Shown: positions 1 to 8,812 of the stretch, one piece after another
Numbering within the stretch: position 1 is the stretch's first letter
Layout: every line of letters starts with the position of its first letter
From: Tolypothrix tenuis PCC 7101
GTDB taxonomy: Bacteria; Cyanobacteriota; Cyanobacteriia; Cyanobacteriales; Nostocaceae
NCBI RefSeq assembly: GCF_002368295.1
Contig: NZ_AP018248.1
Coordinates: 124,001-188,000 of the forward strand
Direction: 5' to 3'
Length of the DNA stretch: 64,000 bases
Notes under the pieces: generated by a model
The model's database searches: none
Told to the model about the DNA's origin: nothing
What the model saw: the letters and a program-made list of their open reading frames with translations, nothing else
Translations under genes and position numbers: made by a program

Positions 1-420
1 TTTTTTCAGGTACGCTGGTTTTGATGTCCATAGTGGTTCAATCCGCAGTGCGATCGCTCCTAATTCTTGCGCTAATTTTTCGGCTTGATGTAACAATAGC
101 TGTAGCGCTGACTCTGCATATTCTTGTGGTAATATTGGCCCACCAGGCGCAATCAATAAGTTAGCTTTATTGCTTTGAGGATATAAATAATAAATACATC
201 CTCCCGTTAATTGATTATTTAAAAATAAACCGTAGCGAAAGGTTTTATATCCCTCAATTTCTTTAAAATCTGCCCAACTGCAAGTTTGCATAAAGCAACC
301 ATTGGGATGATTTTTGATGAATGCATCCCAATCCTGTTGTGCGGCTGTATTCAATTCTCTAATATTTAAAGCTAAATCCTGCTGAGTCAATTTATTGGTG
401 TGTGAATTACTTATCTGCAT
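1..420 (-). CDS. FemAB-like aminoacyl/peptidyl transferase (partial)
   Basis: The N-terminal 140 residues are present and the rest lies beyond the left edge. The reading frame starts at an ATG at 420 and stays open to base 1. Motifs such as GCFMQTCSWADFKEIEGY and APGGPILP match the start of FemA/FemB-type peptidoglycan interpeptide ligases, which belong to the GNAT superfamily and transfer amino acids from aminoacyl-tRNA. It starts 40 bases after the stop of the spermidine-synthase-like gene on the same strand, so the two are probably co-transcribed with the DUF4178 gene. The substrate cannot be told from the fragment. A general GNAT acyltransferase is the alternative. Confidence 0.7.
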   Translation of the reverse strand, partial: MQISNSHTNKLTQQDLALNIRELNTAAQQDWDAFIKNHPNGCFMQTCSWADFKEIEGYKTFRYGLFLNNQLTGGCIYYLYPQSNKANLLIAPGGPILPQEYAESALQLLLHQAEKLAQELGAIALRIEPLWTSKPAYLKK

Positions 421-460
421 AAATCATATTATTTCCCTATGATTTAATTACGAATTATCT

Positions 461-1933
461 TCACTCTTCTCTTTGCGGGAAGAAGATATTATACAGCCAA
501 ACTCCCCCTACTCCAGTGAGACACATACCGATAAATTTATTCATAAATGTATCACCACTGTCACTATAGCTAGAATTGCTGCTACTGCTACTACCGCTAC
601 TAGAAGAGAAACCTTTAGCAAATACTGAATCAGGTGCAACTAAATTTGCCATTAATAAGGTTACCGATAGCATGGCGATTAACTCCACTGTTTGCGGATG
701 TAGATTTGCTAATGCTTGATTATTACTAACTTTATCAGCTAATTTTTTCAAATCTTGAGCAATTTGTGGAGGTAAATCTTGCGCTCTAGCTAACAAACTC
801 TGCAATAATTGCTTAATATCTATTTCTGCAAGTAATTCTTTGAGATGTGCTAGCCATGCTGATGTCATATTTTGGCTATGGTAGCGATGACGCACAGGTA
901 AATACCGATTTATATCTGCTAACTTATCCTGTGTTTCTGGCAAAGCATAGATATTTTCTATCCAAAATTTCGCTACTGATGCTAAATCTAGTAAATCACC
1001 TTCTCCAATTGCGGCTGTTCCTGTCTCTTCAATATCTAAAAAATCAATGCTAGCGTCAGATTCTAAGCCTAAATTGTCTAACTGCGATGGAGAATTTAGC
1101 AGATAATAAAACAGTTGTGGACTCTCTAAAGTATGAATCATAACTCCATGCCGAGAATCTGCGATCGCACTCTCAAAAATAAAGGCTGGGAGTAGCTGAC
1201 TACGGGTTAAGCAATGTAACTCTTCGGGAAAATTGAGGACTTCAATTTCATAGCGCGTAATTACCTGCGGCGATGCTAAAAAGAAGCCCCAATTACCATA
1301 ACCATGATGAGAAAATGAAGGAATAGCTAGCTGTAAAGGTTTGACTGTGAAATCTGCTGCTAACAGCGTTTGATATAAACACCAAAAACCTGTTGTTCTA
1401 TTTTGGGGAGAAACGCCGTTTGTGCAAATTACGCCATTAGAAATTAGTACGCGATTCAGCTTTTGGAACCATTCCCGACTATATATATTCGTGTCTTCTG
1501 CAGCATGGGGATAGGTAAAATCGCAAATGATGACATGATAATAATCATTTGGCTGTTGGGAAACAAAGTTAAATGCATCTTGAGTATAGACAGTAACTTT
1601 TTCTGATTCTAAGCTTCCCAAGTTATAAGGTTTAAAGACAGTACGCGCTAATTCTAAAACTTCTGGGTTGTAATCAACTAAATCAATTTCGCTAACTTGG
1701 GGAAGGCGTAATATATCTCTCGCTGCTAAACCATCACCACCCCCACAAACTAACACCCGTAAATCTGTCTGCGGAAATCTTTTAATTGCTAAAGCTATAG
1801 CCGGAATTACCAAATATTCATGATATATTGCTTCATCCGCCGTATCAAACTGCAAATCTCCGTTGATATAGAAAGCAATCCCATCATCATGTTGTTCAAT
1901 AAATAAAGAATTAGGCATTTCCCTCTTATCCAA
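461..1933 (-). CDS. spermidine-synthase-like aminopropyltransferase with C-terminal membrane tail
   Basis: This 490-residue protein has a Rossmann methyltransferase fold of the spermidine synthase family. It shows the SAM-type loop LVCGGGDGLAARD (about residues 61-73), the acidic residue in DLVDYNPE, and DYYHVIICDFTYPH in the region of the catalytic aspartate. Ordinary SpeE proteins are about 290 residues. Here about 200 extra residues follow, ending in a Ser/Gly/Asn-rich low-complexity stretch and a hydrophobic segment (GMCLTGVGGVWLYNIFF) that could anchor it in a membrane. The ATG overlaps the stop of the upstream DUF4178 gene by 8 bases, which suggests translational coupling. An alternative start is the Met at residue 6. 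Real polyamine synthesis is unproven; the domain could modify another amine or peptide. Confidence 0.8.
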   Translation of the reverse strand: MDKREMPNSLFIEQHDDGIAFYINGDLQFDTADEAIYHEYLVIPAIALAIKRFPQTDLRVLVCGGGDGLAARDILRLPQVSEIDLVDYNPEVLELARTVFKPYNLGSLESEKVTVYTQDAFNFVSQQPNDYYHVIICDFTYPHAAEDTNIYSREWFQKLNRVLISNGVICTNGVSPQNRTTGFWCLYQTLLAADFTVKPLQLAIPSFSHHGYGNWGFFLASPQVITRYEIEVLNFPEELHCLTRSQLLPAFIFESAIADSRHGVMIHTLESPQLFYYLLNSPSQLDNLGLESDASIDFLDIEETGTAAIGEGDLLDLASVAKFWIENIYALPETQDKLADINRYLPVRHRYHSQNMTSAWLAHLKELLAEIDIKQLLQSLLARAQDLPPQIAQDLKKLADKVSNNQALANLHPQTVELIAMLSVTLLMANLVAPDSVFAKGFSSSSGSSSSSNSSYSDSGDTFMNKFIGMCLTGVGGVWLYNIFFPQREE

Positions 1934-2567
1934 ATATCATCATACAAATTCCTACTAGCAATAGCACAGCAGCAAATACAGCTTGCACAGATTTGACAAT
2001 AATCTCTACAACATCAATCTGATTTGCATCTGCTAATTTTTGGATTGAGGAAAATTCTTCAGGACGGACTATTTTGGTGGAATAAATATCTAATTGATGA
2101 TAAGGGAAAGCTTCTATAGCTAAATTTATTTGATGTTCTTCATCCCAGTAATCCCAGGTAATCCGAGATTTTATCTCACCTTCTGTCTGATAGTCTCCCT
2201 CTGTGCGTGACTCAAAGTAATAACGTTTATAGAATAGTTGTAATTCCGGATATGGTTCCGCTTGAGATTGCATATCGTCCCATAACCTGGGTACGATATC
2301 TTCTTCGGAATCTGGTAGTAACAGGCGTGGATTTTGTAGTGGGTTAGCCAGATACCAAGTTATAGAATGTGGCTTATTAGTTGGATCGAATTCTCTTAAT
2401 AAGTAATATTCTGAACCCTTATTAGAAGTCAGCAACCACTCATCTGTTAAATATCCCTGCGGATCTTGATATATGCTGTAGTCTTCTACCTTCCAATCGA
2501 CACCATGATATTTAACGCGATCGCCTGGGCGCAAGTCATGCAGTGTTTGAGTAACAATAGCCACCAT
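1926..2567 (-). CDS. DUF4178 membrane-anchored protein
   Basis: This 213-residue protein begins with a DUF4178-like beta-rich region (GDRVKYHGVDWKVEDYSIY, about residues 15-33) and ends with a single hydrophobic helix (AVFAAVLLLVGICMMIFG). DUF4178 proteins often sit beside spermidine-synthase-like and DUF350 genes in bacteria; this is recalled knowledge. Here the neighbour downstream is indeed a spermidine-synthase-like gene, overlapping by 8 bases, followed by a FemAB-like gene. It is the first gene of this apparent three-gene transcription unit. Its molecular function is unknown. Confidence 0.7.
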   Translation of the reverse strand: MVAIVTQTLHDLRPGDRVKYHGVDWKVEDYSIYQDPQGYLTDEWLLTSNKGSEYYLLREFDPTNKPHSITWYLANPLQNPRLLLPDSEEDIVPRLWDDMQSQAEPYPELQLFYKRYYFESRTEGDYQTEGEIKSRITWDYWDEEHQINLAIEAFPYHQLDIYSTKIVRPEEFSSIQKLADANQIDVVEIIVKSVQAVFAAVLLLVGICMMIFG

Positions 2568-3072
2568 ACAAGCTAAAATATTAAGTAATTTTAAGCGTTT
2601 TAGGTCAGTAAACTGGTAAAAGATGCTTACTTACCCATACGCTTTTATACTATTGCATCTTTATATGGCTTGCACAATAGATGTTATATCATGTCCGTTT
2701 GAGGACTTATCATATCTGTGAAGGTCGGTAATGGGTAATGGGTAATGGGTAATGGGAAAGAAAAATTCAGTTTAACAATTACCAATTACCAACAAGAGCA
2801 ACCATATCGTCAGTAATTAGTTGGACTTGATATTAGTTTGCCAGGAAATTAAACGCCGATAAGAGAGATAGATAAATTCTTTGTAGGGGCACGGCACCTG
2901 TAAGATAATTTGATATCGCAAAAAATTATGGTTGCCGTGCCCTTATCTATGTTTTTTCAAAATGGCGCTAAAATAGTTCTTTCGTGACAAATCATATTAG
3001 AAATTAGCGCCTCACACACCCTACTTTATAAATAACCTCTCAGCGCGATGCAATTGCAGTAAAAAAGTCAGG
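2568..3072. other. intergenic region with a heptamer array and an inverted repeat
   Basis: No gene was seen. The stretch holds four copies of a TAATGGG heptamer (2726-2756), a short run of ACCAATT-type repeats near 2780, and an inverted repeat (arms 2885-2896 and 2933-2944, sharing GGGCACGGCA and its complement). A related palindrome is at about 57141-57159. Confidence 0.7.
2885..2944. repeat. dispersed inverted repeat, GGGCACGGCA family
   Basis: The arms AGGGGCACGGCA and TGCCGTGCCCTT face each other across about 36 bases. A shorter version (GGGCACGGCAGTGCCC) occurs at 57141-57159. It is a common intergenic repeat style in Nostocales. Confidence 0.6.
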
Positions 3073-3618
3073 TTAATTCATGAGGTAAAAGCAGAGAATT
3101 TCGACAACTTTGCCATTCTTAAATGTAAAATTTAAACCGCCAGGGCTAGGGTTTTCGATGCTGTAACTTACTCTAGAAAGATTATCTTCTTGATAAATCT
3201 CCGCTTTGCCGTAGGTTCTCAGCACTTTTGATTGCCCATCGCCAACTTTTACGCCATCGATAGTGGCATATTTATTACTGGTAACTTTGATTTGATAAAC
3301 GCTAAATTTACCTGGCGTAGAACCCTCATCTAAATCAACTGTGATACCGGGGTATTTGAGAGTCCGAACTCTCCCGATCGCAGGCATATTACCATTTTCT
3401 ACTGTTACAGGTTTACCTAAAATTTTTCTGACTTGTATTTCACGCATAGAAAGTTTAATACCACCAATCCCCAATCGTTCCTCAGTTAATACTGTAGATT
3501 GCTGAGAATTTTGAGCAATTTGATACCCAGTAGTAGTGGTAGCAATTACTTGACTATGGTTGTAGTTAATTACAGGAATAAAAGAAAGTGCGATCGCTAA
3601 CGAAATACCTTTTAACAT
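3073..3618 (-). CDS. secreted hypothetical protein
   Basis: This 181-residue protein begins with a hydrophobic signal-like segment (MLKGISLAIALSFIPVI) and so is probably exported. The mature part holds two similar units, GIGGIKLSMREIQVRKILGK and GVKVGDGQSKVLRTYGKAE, each resembling the 'G x s x x e V x x x l G' helix-turn of BamE/OmlA-like folds. The family was not firmly recognised. It is a single gene with no clear operon partner. A repeat containing GAGACGCGAT lies just upstream of its start. Confidence 0.65.
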   Translation of the reverse strand: MLKGISLAIALSFIPVINYNHSQVIATTTTGYQIAQNSQQSTVLTEERLGIGGIKLSMREIQVRKILGKPVTVENGNMPAIGRVRTLKYPGITVDLDEGSTPGKFSVYQIKVTSNKYATIDGVKVGDGQSKVLRTYGKAEIYQEDNLSRVSYSIENPSPGGLNFTFKNGKVVEILCFYLMN

Positions 3619-3647
3619 ATATAATTCCTTAATAGTGTTGAGTCATA

Positions 3648-3699
3648 GAGACGCGATGAACTCCCGACACGGATAGATAGACGCGATGAATCGCGTCTC
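3648..3699. repeat. GAGACGCGAT inverted/direct repeat
   Basis: The word AGACGCGATGA occurs twice (3649-3659, 3679-3689), and the second copy is followed directly by its complement ATCGCGTCTC, so the stretch can fold as a hairpin. It is a dispersed intergenic repeat typical of Nostoc-like genomes. Confidence 0.55.
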
Positions 3700-3841
3700 T
3701 ACAAGAATGATGATTTCTCCTCTGCTCCCTGCTCCCTACCCCCTTGCCTCTTCCCCCCTATCTTTCTTGGTAAAAATTAAGTTACAGTGATTAACCCAGT
3801 TTGCAGTAAAATTGTTCCTTTAGAGAGAGGAGAGCAAGATA

Positions 3842-5194
3842 GTGACCCGTGTCATCATTGTACGCCACGGCCAAAGTATGTATAACACTGAGCGGCGTAT
3901 CCAAGGGCGCACTGATGCGTCTCTATTGACAGAAAAAGGTCAAACCGATGCCGGCAAATTAGGCAAGGCCCTCAGTAACATTTTATTCAATGCAATTTAT
4001 AGCAGTCCATTACAGAGAGCAAAGCAAACAGCAGAAATTATTCAACGTGAGTTGACAAATCCAACTAGCAAGTCTGCTGTCTGCCAAACTGCCGATAAAT
4101 TATTGGAAATTGACCTGCCTTTATGGGAGAGAATGCTCACATCTGAGGTGAAGCAACAGTTCGCTGAAGATTACCAAACTTGGCACGAACGTCCCCATGA
4201 ATTGCGGATGTTAGTGGAAAGCGCAGAGGGAACTAAAGAGCATTTTCCGGTTCTGTCTTTATACGAACAAGCACGGCAGTTTTGGCAAGAAACTTTACCC
4301 CATCATCAAGGTGAAACTATCTTGATTGTGGGACATAACGGCATTAATCGCGCTTTAATTAGCACGGCGTTAGGAATTCCCGCCAGCCGTTACCATTCCA
4401 TCCAGCAATCTAACTGTGGCATTACAGTATTAAATTTTGCTGGCGGTTTGGGCGACCCCGTACAGTTAGAATCTTTAAATCAGACACAACATACAGGCGA
4501 AACTCTGCCTTCCTTGCGTCCCGGACATCAAGGTGTCAGATTACTACTCATACGTCATGGAGAAACCGAGTGGAATCGCCAAACTAGATTCCAAGGACAA
4601 ATTGACGTTCCCCTCAATGACAACGGTAGAAACCAGGCGCGCAAAGCTGGTGAGTTTCTCAAAGATGTGGAACTAGATTTTGCTGTCAGCAGTCCGATGG
4701 CGCGTCCCAAAGAAACAGCAGAACTGATATTGCAGCACCATCCTAGTGTAAAGCTGGAATACCAAGATGGTTTAAGAGAAATTAGCCACGGACTCTGGGA
4801 AGGTAAATTAGAAGTAGAAATCGAACAAGAGTTTCCCGGAGAGTTAGAACGCTGGCGCACAGAACCAGCACAAGTACAAATGCCAGAAGGAGAAAATTTA
4901 CAGCAAGTTTGGGAACGTAGCGTTGCAGCTTGGCGCTTAATTGTGCAAGCAGCATCACAAAGTCATCTCAAAATTGGTATCGTCGTGGCTCACGACGCTA
5001 CTAATAAAACTTTACTATGTCATATTCTTGGTTTACCATCAGACAACTTCTGGAATTTCCGCCAGGGTAACGGCGCAGTTAGCGTCATTGATTACCCCGC
5101 TGGGCCAGATGGTTTACCAGTGCTGCAAGCTATGAATATCACCACTCACTTAGGTGGCGGTGTATTCGATAAAACGGCAGCTGGAGCATTGTAG
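3842..5194 (+). CDS. double-domain histidine phosphatase (phosphoglycerate mutase-like)
   Basis: This 450-residue protein holds two complete histidine phosphatase domains in tandem. Domain 1 has the phospho-acceptor motif RHGQSMYN (residues 8-15) and the second histidine in GHNGINRA. Domain 2 has RHGETEWN (about residues 238-245), an acidic LREISHGLWEGK and AHDATNKTL. Both therefore keep the RHG core and the second histidine, although domain 1 has a poor match around the acidic residue (LLEIDLPLWERM). The start is the GTG at 3842, supported by the purine-rich ribosome site GAGAGAGGAG just upstream. Substrates in this family include phosphoglycerate, phosphoserine and sugar phosphates; some cyanobacterial members act as phosphoserine phosphatases, but that cannot be assigned here. 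Confidence 0.85.
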   Translation: MTRVIIVRHGQSMYNTERRIQGRTDASLLTEKGQTDAGKLGKALSNILFNAIYSSPLQRAKQTAEIIQRELTNPTSKSAVCQTADKLLEIDLPLWERMLTSEVKQQFAEDYQTWHERPHELRMLVESAEGTKEHFPVLSLYEQARQFWQETLPHHQGETILIVGHNGINRALISTALGIPASRYHSIQQSNCGITVLNFAGGLGDPVQLESLNQTQHTGETLPSLRPGHQGVRLLLIRHGETEWNRQTRFQGQIDVPLNDNGRNQARKAGEFLKDVELDFAVSSPMARPKETAELILQHHPSVKLEYQDGLREISHGLWEGKLEVEIEQEFPGELERWRTEPAQVQMPEGENLQQVWERSVAAWRLIVQAASQSHLKIGIVVAHDATNKTLLCHILGLPSDNFWNFRQGNGAVSVIDYPAGPDGLPVLQAMNITTHLGGGVFDKTAAGAL

Positions 5195-5398
5195 AGGTCA
5201 GTGTTAAGCTGTCGGTCAACTGAAGGCTGAAGTATAAAGTATGAAGTATAAAATTACCGGACTTATTGAGGGATGGAGTTTAAACTGATATCCATTCTCA
5301 GTGCAACCTACCTTTGTCCTTCATCCTTGATTCGGTCAACAGATAGATCACAATAGACTCACAGTTAAGACACTGATAAGTAATCGCTAAAAGCACAC

Positions 5399-6667
5399 AT
5401 GACAACTGAATTGCTACAACAAGTACGGGTAATTGACCCGGTTTCTGGAACAGATCAACTAGCTGATGTGCTAATTGCTGATGGTTACATCCAAGCGATC
5501 GCAGCGCACATTACTGACGTTAGTTCCGATACTCAAATTAGAGATTGTCGGGGATTAGTTCTAGGGCCAGGGTTAGTGGATTTGTACAGCCACTCTGGAG
5601 AACCGGGATTTGAAGAAAGGGAAACAATCTCATCTCTGTTAAAAGCAGCGGCGGCTGGTGGTTTTACCAGAGTCAGCATTTTACCCAACACATCCCCCGT
5701 GATTGATAACCCGGCTGTTGTGGCACAGTTGCAGAAAGGCAGAGGCGCAGAGGAGGCTGCAGCTACACCCCAGTTGCAAGTATGGGGTGCAGTTACCTTA
5801 GATTTAGCAGGGAAGCAATTAACAGAATTAGCCGATTTAGCGGCAGCGGGGGTTGTTGGCTTTACCGATGCTGTCCCCAGGGAAAATTTAGGACTAGTGC
5901 GACGGGTGTTAGAATATCTGCTGCCTATAGGTAAACCAGTAGCTTTTTGGCCTTGTGACCAACAATTAACAGCTAATGGTGTGATGCGAGAAGGGCCAGA
6001 TGCGATTCGTCTGGGTTTACCGCCAATACCCGCCAGCGCAGAAACAAGTGCGATCGCAGCTTTATTAGAATTAGTCGCCGCCACAGGCAATTCTCACGTA
6101 CATATTATGCGTGTTTCTACGGCACGTAGTGTAGATTTAATTGCATCAGCCAAGGCATCTGGTTTACCCATCACCGCCAGCACTACTTGGATGCATTTGT
6201 TACTAGATACCAAATCAGTCAAAAGTTATCACACCAGCTTGCATTTAGACCCACCCTTGGGTAATCCCAGCGATGTCAAGGCTTTAAGGGAAGGGGTACG
6301 TACAGGAATCATCGATGCGATCGCCATTGAACACTCACCCTTTACTTACGAAGAAAAAGTCCAAGCCTTTGCCGAAGCACCTCCAGGTGCAATTGGTTAC
6401 GAGTTAGCATTGCCTTTGTTATGGCAACATCTCGTAGAAACTGGCGAATTTACCGCTTTAGAATTATGGCGGGCTTTGAGTACCAGATCAGCTGAATGTT
6501 TGCGAGACAAACTGACTGCGATCGCACCTCATCAAAAAGCCGAATTAACCTTATTTGACCCTCAGCAAAACTGGAAAGTCGAGAGCAAAAATCTGCATAC
6601 CCTTTCTAGTAATACACCTTGGCTAGGGCAACAATTGCAAGGTCGCGTTGTCCAGATTTGGTGTTAG
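5399..6667 (+). CDS. dihydroorotase-like protein lacking metal ligands
   Basis: This 422-residue protein follows the class I dihydroorotase/allantoinase amidohydrolase plan along its whole length and would be annotated pyrC. The metal-binding residues are mostly gone. The usual D-x-H-x-H-x-R-E-P reads DLYSHSGEP, so the first histidine is Tyr and the Arg is Gly. The H-x-E-D region reads FWPCDQQL. The usual H-V-S-T reads MRVSTA. The last aspartate motif (D-H-A-P) reads IEHSPF. The frame is intact and no decay is seen, so it is probably a conserved non-catalytic homologue, like the inactive PyrC' that supports aspartate transcarbamoylase in pseudomonads (known case; applying it here is inference). 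A true dihydroorotase is expected elsewhere in the genome. Confidence 0.85.
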   Translation: MTTELLQQVRVIDPVSGTDQLADVLIADGYIQAIAAHITDVSSDTQIRDCRGLVLGPGLVDLYSHSGEPGFEERETISSLLKAAAAGGFTRVSILPNTSPVIDNPAVVAQLQKGRGAEEAAATPQLQVWGAVTLDLAGKQLTELADLAAAGVVGFTDAVPRENLGLVRRVLEYLLPIGKPVAFWPCDQQLTANGVMREGPDAIRLGLPPIPASAETSAIAALLELVAATGNSHVHIMRVSTARSVDLIASAKASGLPITASTTWMHLLLDTKSVKSYHTSLHLDPPLGNPSDVKALREGVRTGIIDAIAIEHSPFTYEEKVQAFAEAPPGAIGYELALPLLWQHLVETGEFTALELWRALSTRSAECLRDKLTAIAPHQKAELTLFDPQQNWKVESKNLHTLSSNTPWLGQQLQGRVVQIWC

Positions 6668-6682
6668 GATTCACAGTCAACA

Positions 6683-6800
6683 GTCAACATTTACAGTCGC
6701 TTGCGGGGGTTCCAAGAGTTATGCGGACTAGCCTGGGAAACCCCTTCAGCCCTTCAGAGTGAATCCTGCAGATACGCCACGCGACTGGCTCCCCTACAGC
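6683..6800. repeat. dispersed repeat with GGGGAGCCAGTCGC core
   Basis: The stretch between the dihydroorotase-like gene and the histidine kinase holds GCGACTGGCTCCCCTA (6782-6797), whose complement recurs at 51150-51165, and both copies carry GGATTCAC and GCGTAT words nearby. It is a non-coding repeat family with no transposase. Confidence 0.5.
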
Positions 6801-6829
6801 AATTGTATTTTTACTTTATAAATAACCTC

Positions 6830-8635
6830 TTACTGAGGTTTACTATATTTAGCTACCAAACTAGCTAACAATGGTAAATCAATAGGTTTAGAAATATAAT
6901 CATTCACTCCAGCTGCCAGACAAATTTCGCGATCGCCTTTCATGGCCATTGCTGTTTGAGCAATTACCGGAGTCATTTGATATTGGGGATTTTCTCGTAA
7001 CTGCCGCACTAAATTTAAACCATTATCATCTGGCAGATTTACATCCATTAAAATTACTGCTGGATTAATATCTTTTAATGCTTGCCACATTTCAGCAGCA
7101 TTCTTGGCCACAGTGATTTGATAACCTAGTTTTTCTAAATAAATTTGCATTAATTTAGCATTGTTTAAGTCATTTTCTACTAGCAAAATTTCTAAAAAAC
7201 AACTAGGCGCAATGTCTAAAGGCGTTGTAGCGGATGCAGCAGTCACATCACCCGTAATTCCAGTTAATTCTCCTACAGGATTTAAAGGAAGTATGATAGT
7301 AAAACGCGAGCCGCAATCAACCTTAGATTCGACTTCTATACAACCACCATGTACTTCAGCAAGTTTACGAGTTACAGCTAAACCTAAACCCGTACCTTCA
7401 TTACGATTAACTGTGGGATTAGCAATTTGGAAATAAGGTTGAAAAAGTTTTGCCTGGTCTGTTAGAGAAATACCACTACCAGTATCCCAAACGGTAAAAT
7501 GCAAAAAGCTACCTTTAGCGACTACTTGTAAACCTACAGTACCTACAGTTGTAAACTTAAGAGCGTTGAAAAGTAAATTTAATAACATTTGTTTGAGCCG
7601 TAAAGGATCGGCAACTATTGTTGTTACCTCCGGCTCAATATCTAATAGTAATTTTAAACCTTTATTAGCAGCTTTTTCTTTGACTAGTGCCAACACGTTC
7701 CGGCACAATGTCGGCACATTGACAATTTCCCACTGGACATCTAGTTGATTAGCTTCAATTTTAGAAAGATCCAAAATATCATTTATTAGTGCTAGCAAAT
7801 GCTTGCTGCTAGATTGAATAATATTTAAATATTCTTGATGGCGTTCTCTCGTTGGGTCGTAGCCTTGCGCCAACAGCAGATGAGTAAAGCCGATAATCGA
7901 ACTCAGTGGAGTGCGGATTTCGTGACTGGTATTTGCCAAAAATTGATTCTTGAGTTGATTAGTACGCTCCAACTCGCGATTAGAACTACCCAAATATTGC
8001 GACTTTTGTTGCCAGGATTGGAGATGTCTGAGTTTTGCCAACGCTACAGAGCAATATTTCACAGCCCGTGCGATAAATTGCGATCGCAGTTCTACTTCTG
8101 CTGTGTTACATAGTTCCCCATCCACTCTCACCTGCGCTGTCGCCACAATTAGCCAAACGGTTATACCGCCACAATCATTGGCCAATTGCCAAGCACCAGG
8201 CGTTGCTTGATTCTCTAGGTGCTGTAAATCCTCAATTTCTATCACCTCATCCAATTTCAGGCGTAACTTTTTACCTTTTTTGGATAACGCTTCTACCTGT
8301 AGAAGTTGTGAGCGTCGGGAGGGGGATGGTGGAACATAAAAAATTTTACCAGTTGTCTCTTGTGGTTGGAACAGCGCGATCGCCACCTTACTAGTATTTA
8401 AAGCATGGCTGATCTCGTTGACCAAAATTTGAAAAATTTCTGCTTCTGTAGCTCTTGGCTGTGGCAAGGTGGTACAAGCAGAAAGCAAGCAATCATTGAG
8501 ATGGCTTTGCAACTGGTTCAAGCCACCTTCTAGCCACAACTCGGCTCGAAGTTGCTGTATTGTGGTCAAAAGTGTTTGGGTTGTATCTATCTGTGAGTTC
8601 TGTTCTGGTAAGCTTGAATACTGCTGCATGGTCAA
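6830..8635 (-). CDS. hybrid sensor histidine kinase with C-terminal receiver
   Basis: This 601-residue cytoplasmic protein (no membrane segment seen) has an N-terminal GAF-like sensor region (about residues 60-210), a short coiled linker, a HisKA domain with the phospho-acceptor His238 in NTSHEIRTPL, an HATPase domain (GTGLGLAVTRKL), and a receiver domain with Asp531 in VILMDVNLPDD and the conserved Lys in NDYISKPIDLP. It can therefore pass phosphate from His to its own Asp, and a separate phosphotransfer partner would be needed downstream. It is transcribed alone. The signal is unknown. Start: two ATGs lie two codons apart (8635 and 8629), and the choice is not decided. Confidence 0.9.
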   Translation of the reverse strand: MTMQQYSSLPEQNSQIDTTQTLLTTIQQLRAELWLEGGLNQLQSHLNDCLLSACTTLPQPRATEAEIFQILVNEISHALNTSKVAIALFQPQETTGKIFYVPPSPSRRSQLLQVEALSKKGKKLRLKLDEVIEIEDLQHLENQATPGAWQLANDCGGITVWLIVATAQVRVDGELCNTAEVELRSQFIARAVKYCSVALAKLRHLQSWQQKSQYLGSSNRELERTNQLKNQFLANTSHEIRTPLSSIIGFTHLLLAQGYDPTRERHQEYLNIIQSSSKHLLALINDILDLSKIEANQLDVQWEIVNVPTLCRNVLALVKEKAANKGLKLLLDIEPEVTTIVADPLRLKQMLLNLLFNALKFTTVGTVGLQVVAKGSFLHFTVWDTGSGISLTDQAKLFQPYFQIANPTVNRNEGTGLGLAVTRKLAEVHGGCIEVESKVDCGSRFTIILPLNPVGELTGITGDVTAASATTPLDIAPSCFLEILLVENDLNNAKLMQIYLEKLGYQITVAKNAAEMWQALKDINPAVILMDVNLPDDNGLNLVRQLRENPQYQMTPVIAQTAMAMKGDREICLAAGVNDYISKPIDLPLLASLVAKYSKPQ

Positions 8636-8812
8636 CTAGACCGCTGAACAAGTTGAGCTTCGCACAAAAGTGCGAACAGGATTCTATGTATATTAGCGCA
8701 CAATTCCTGCTTATTTATAAAGCATAACCTATAGTGTCGAATGTGACGATGATCCCACCAATTTAATGTATGAAATCACTAACTAGGAAATTCTTAATAG
8801 CTGCTTAACACT

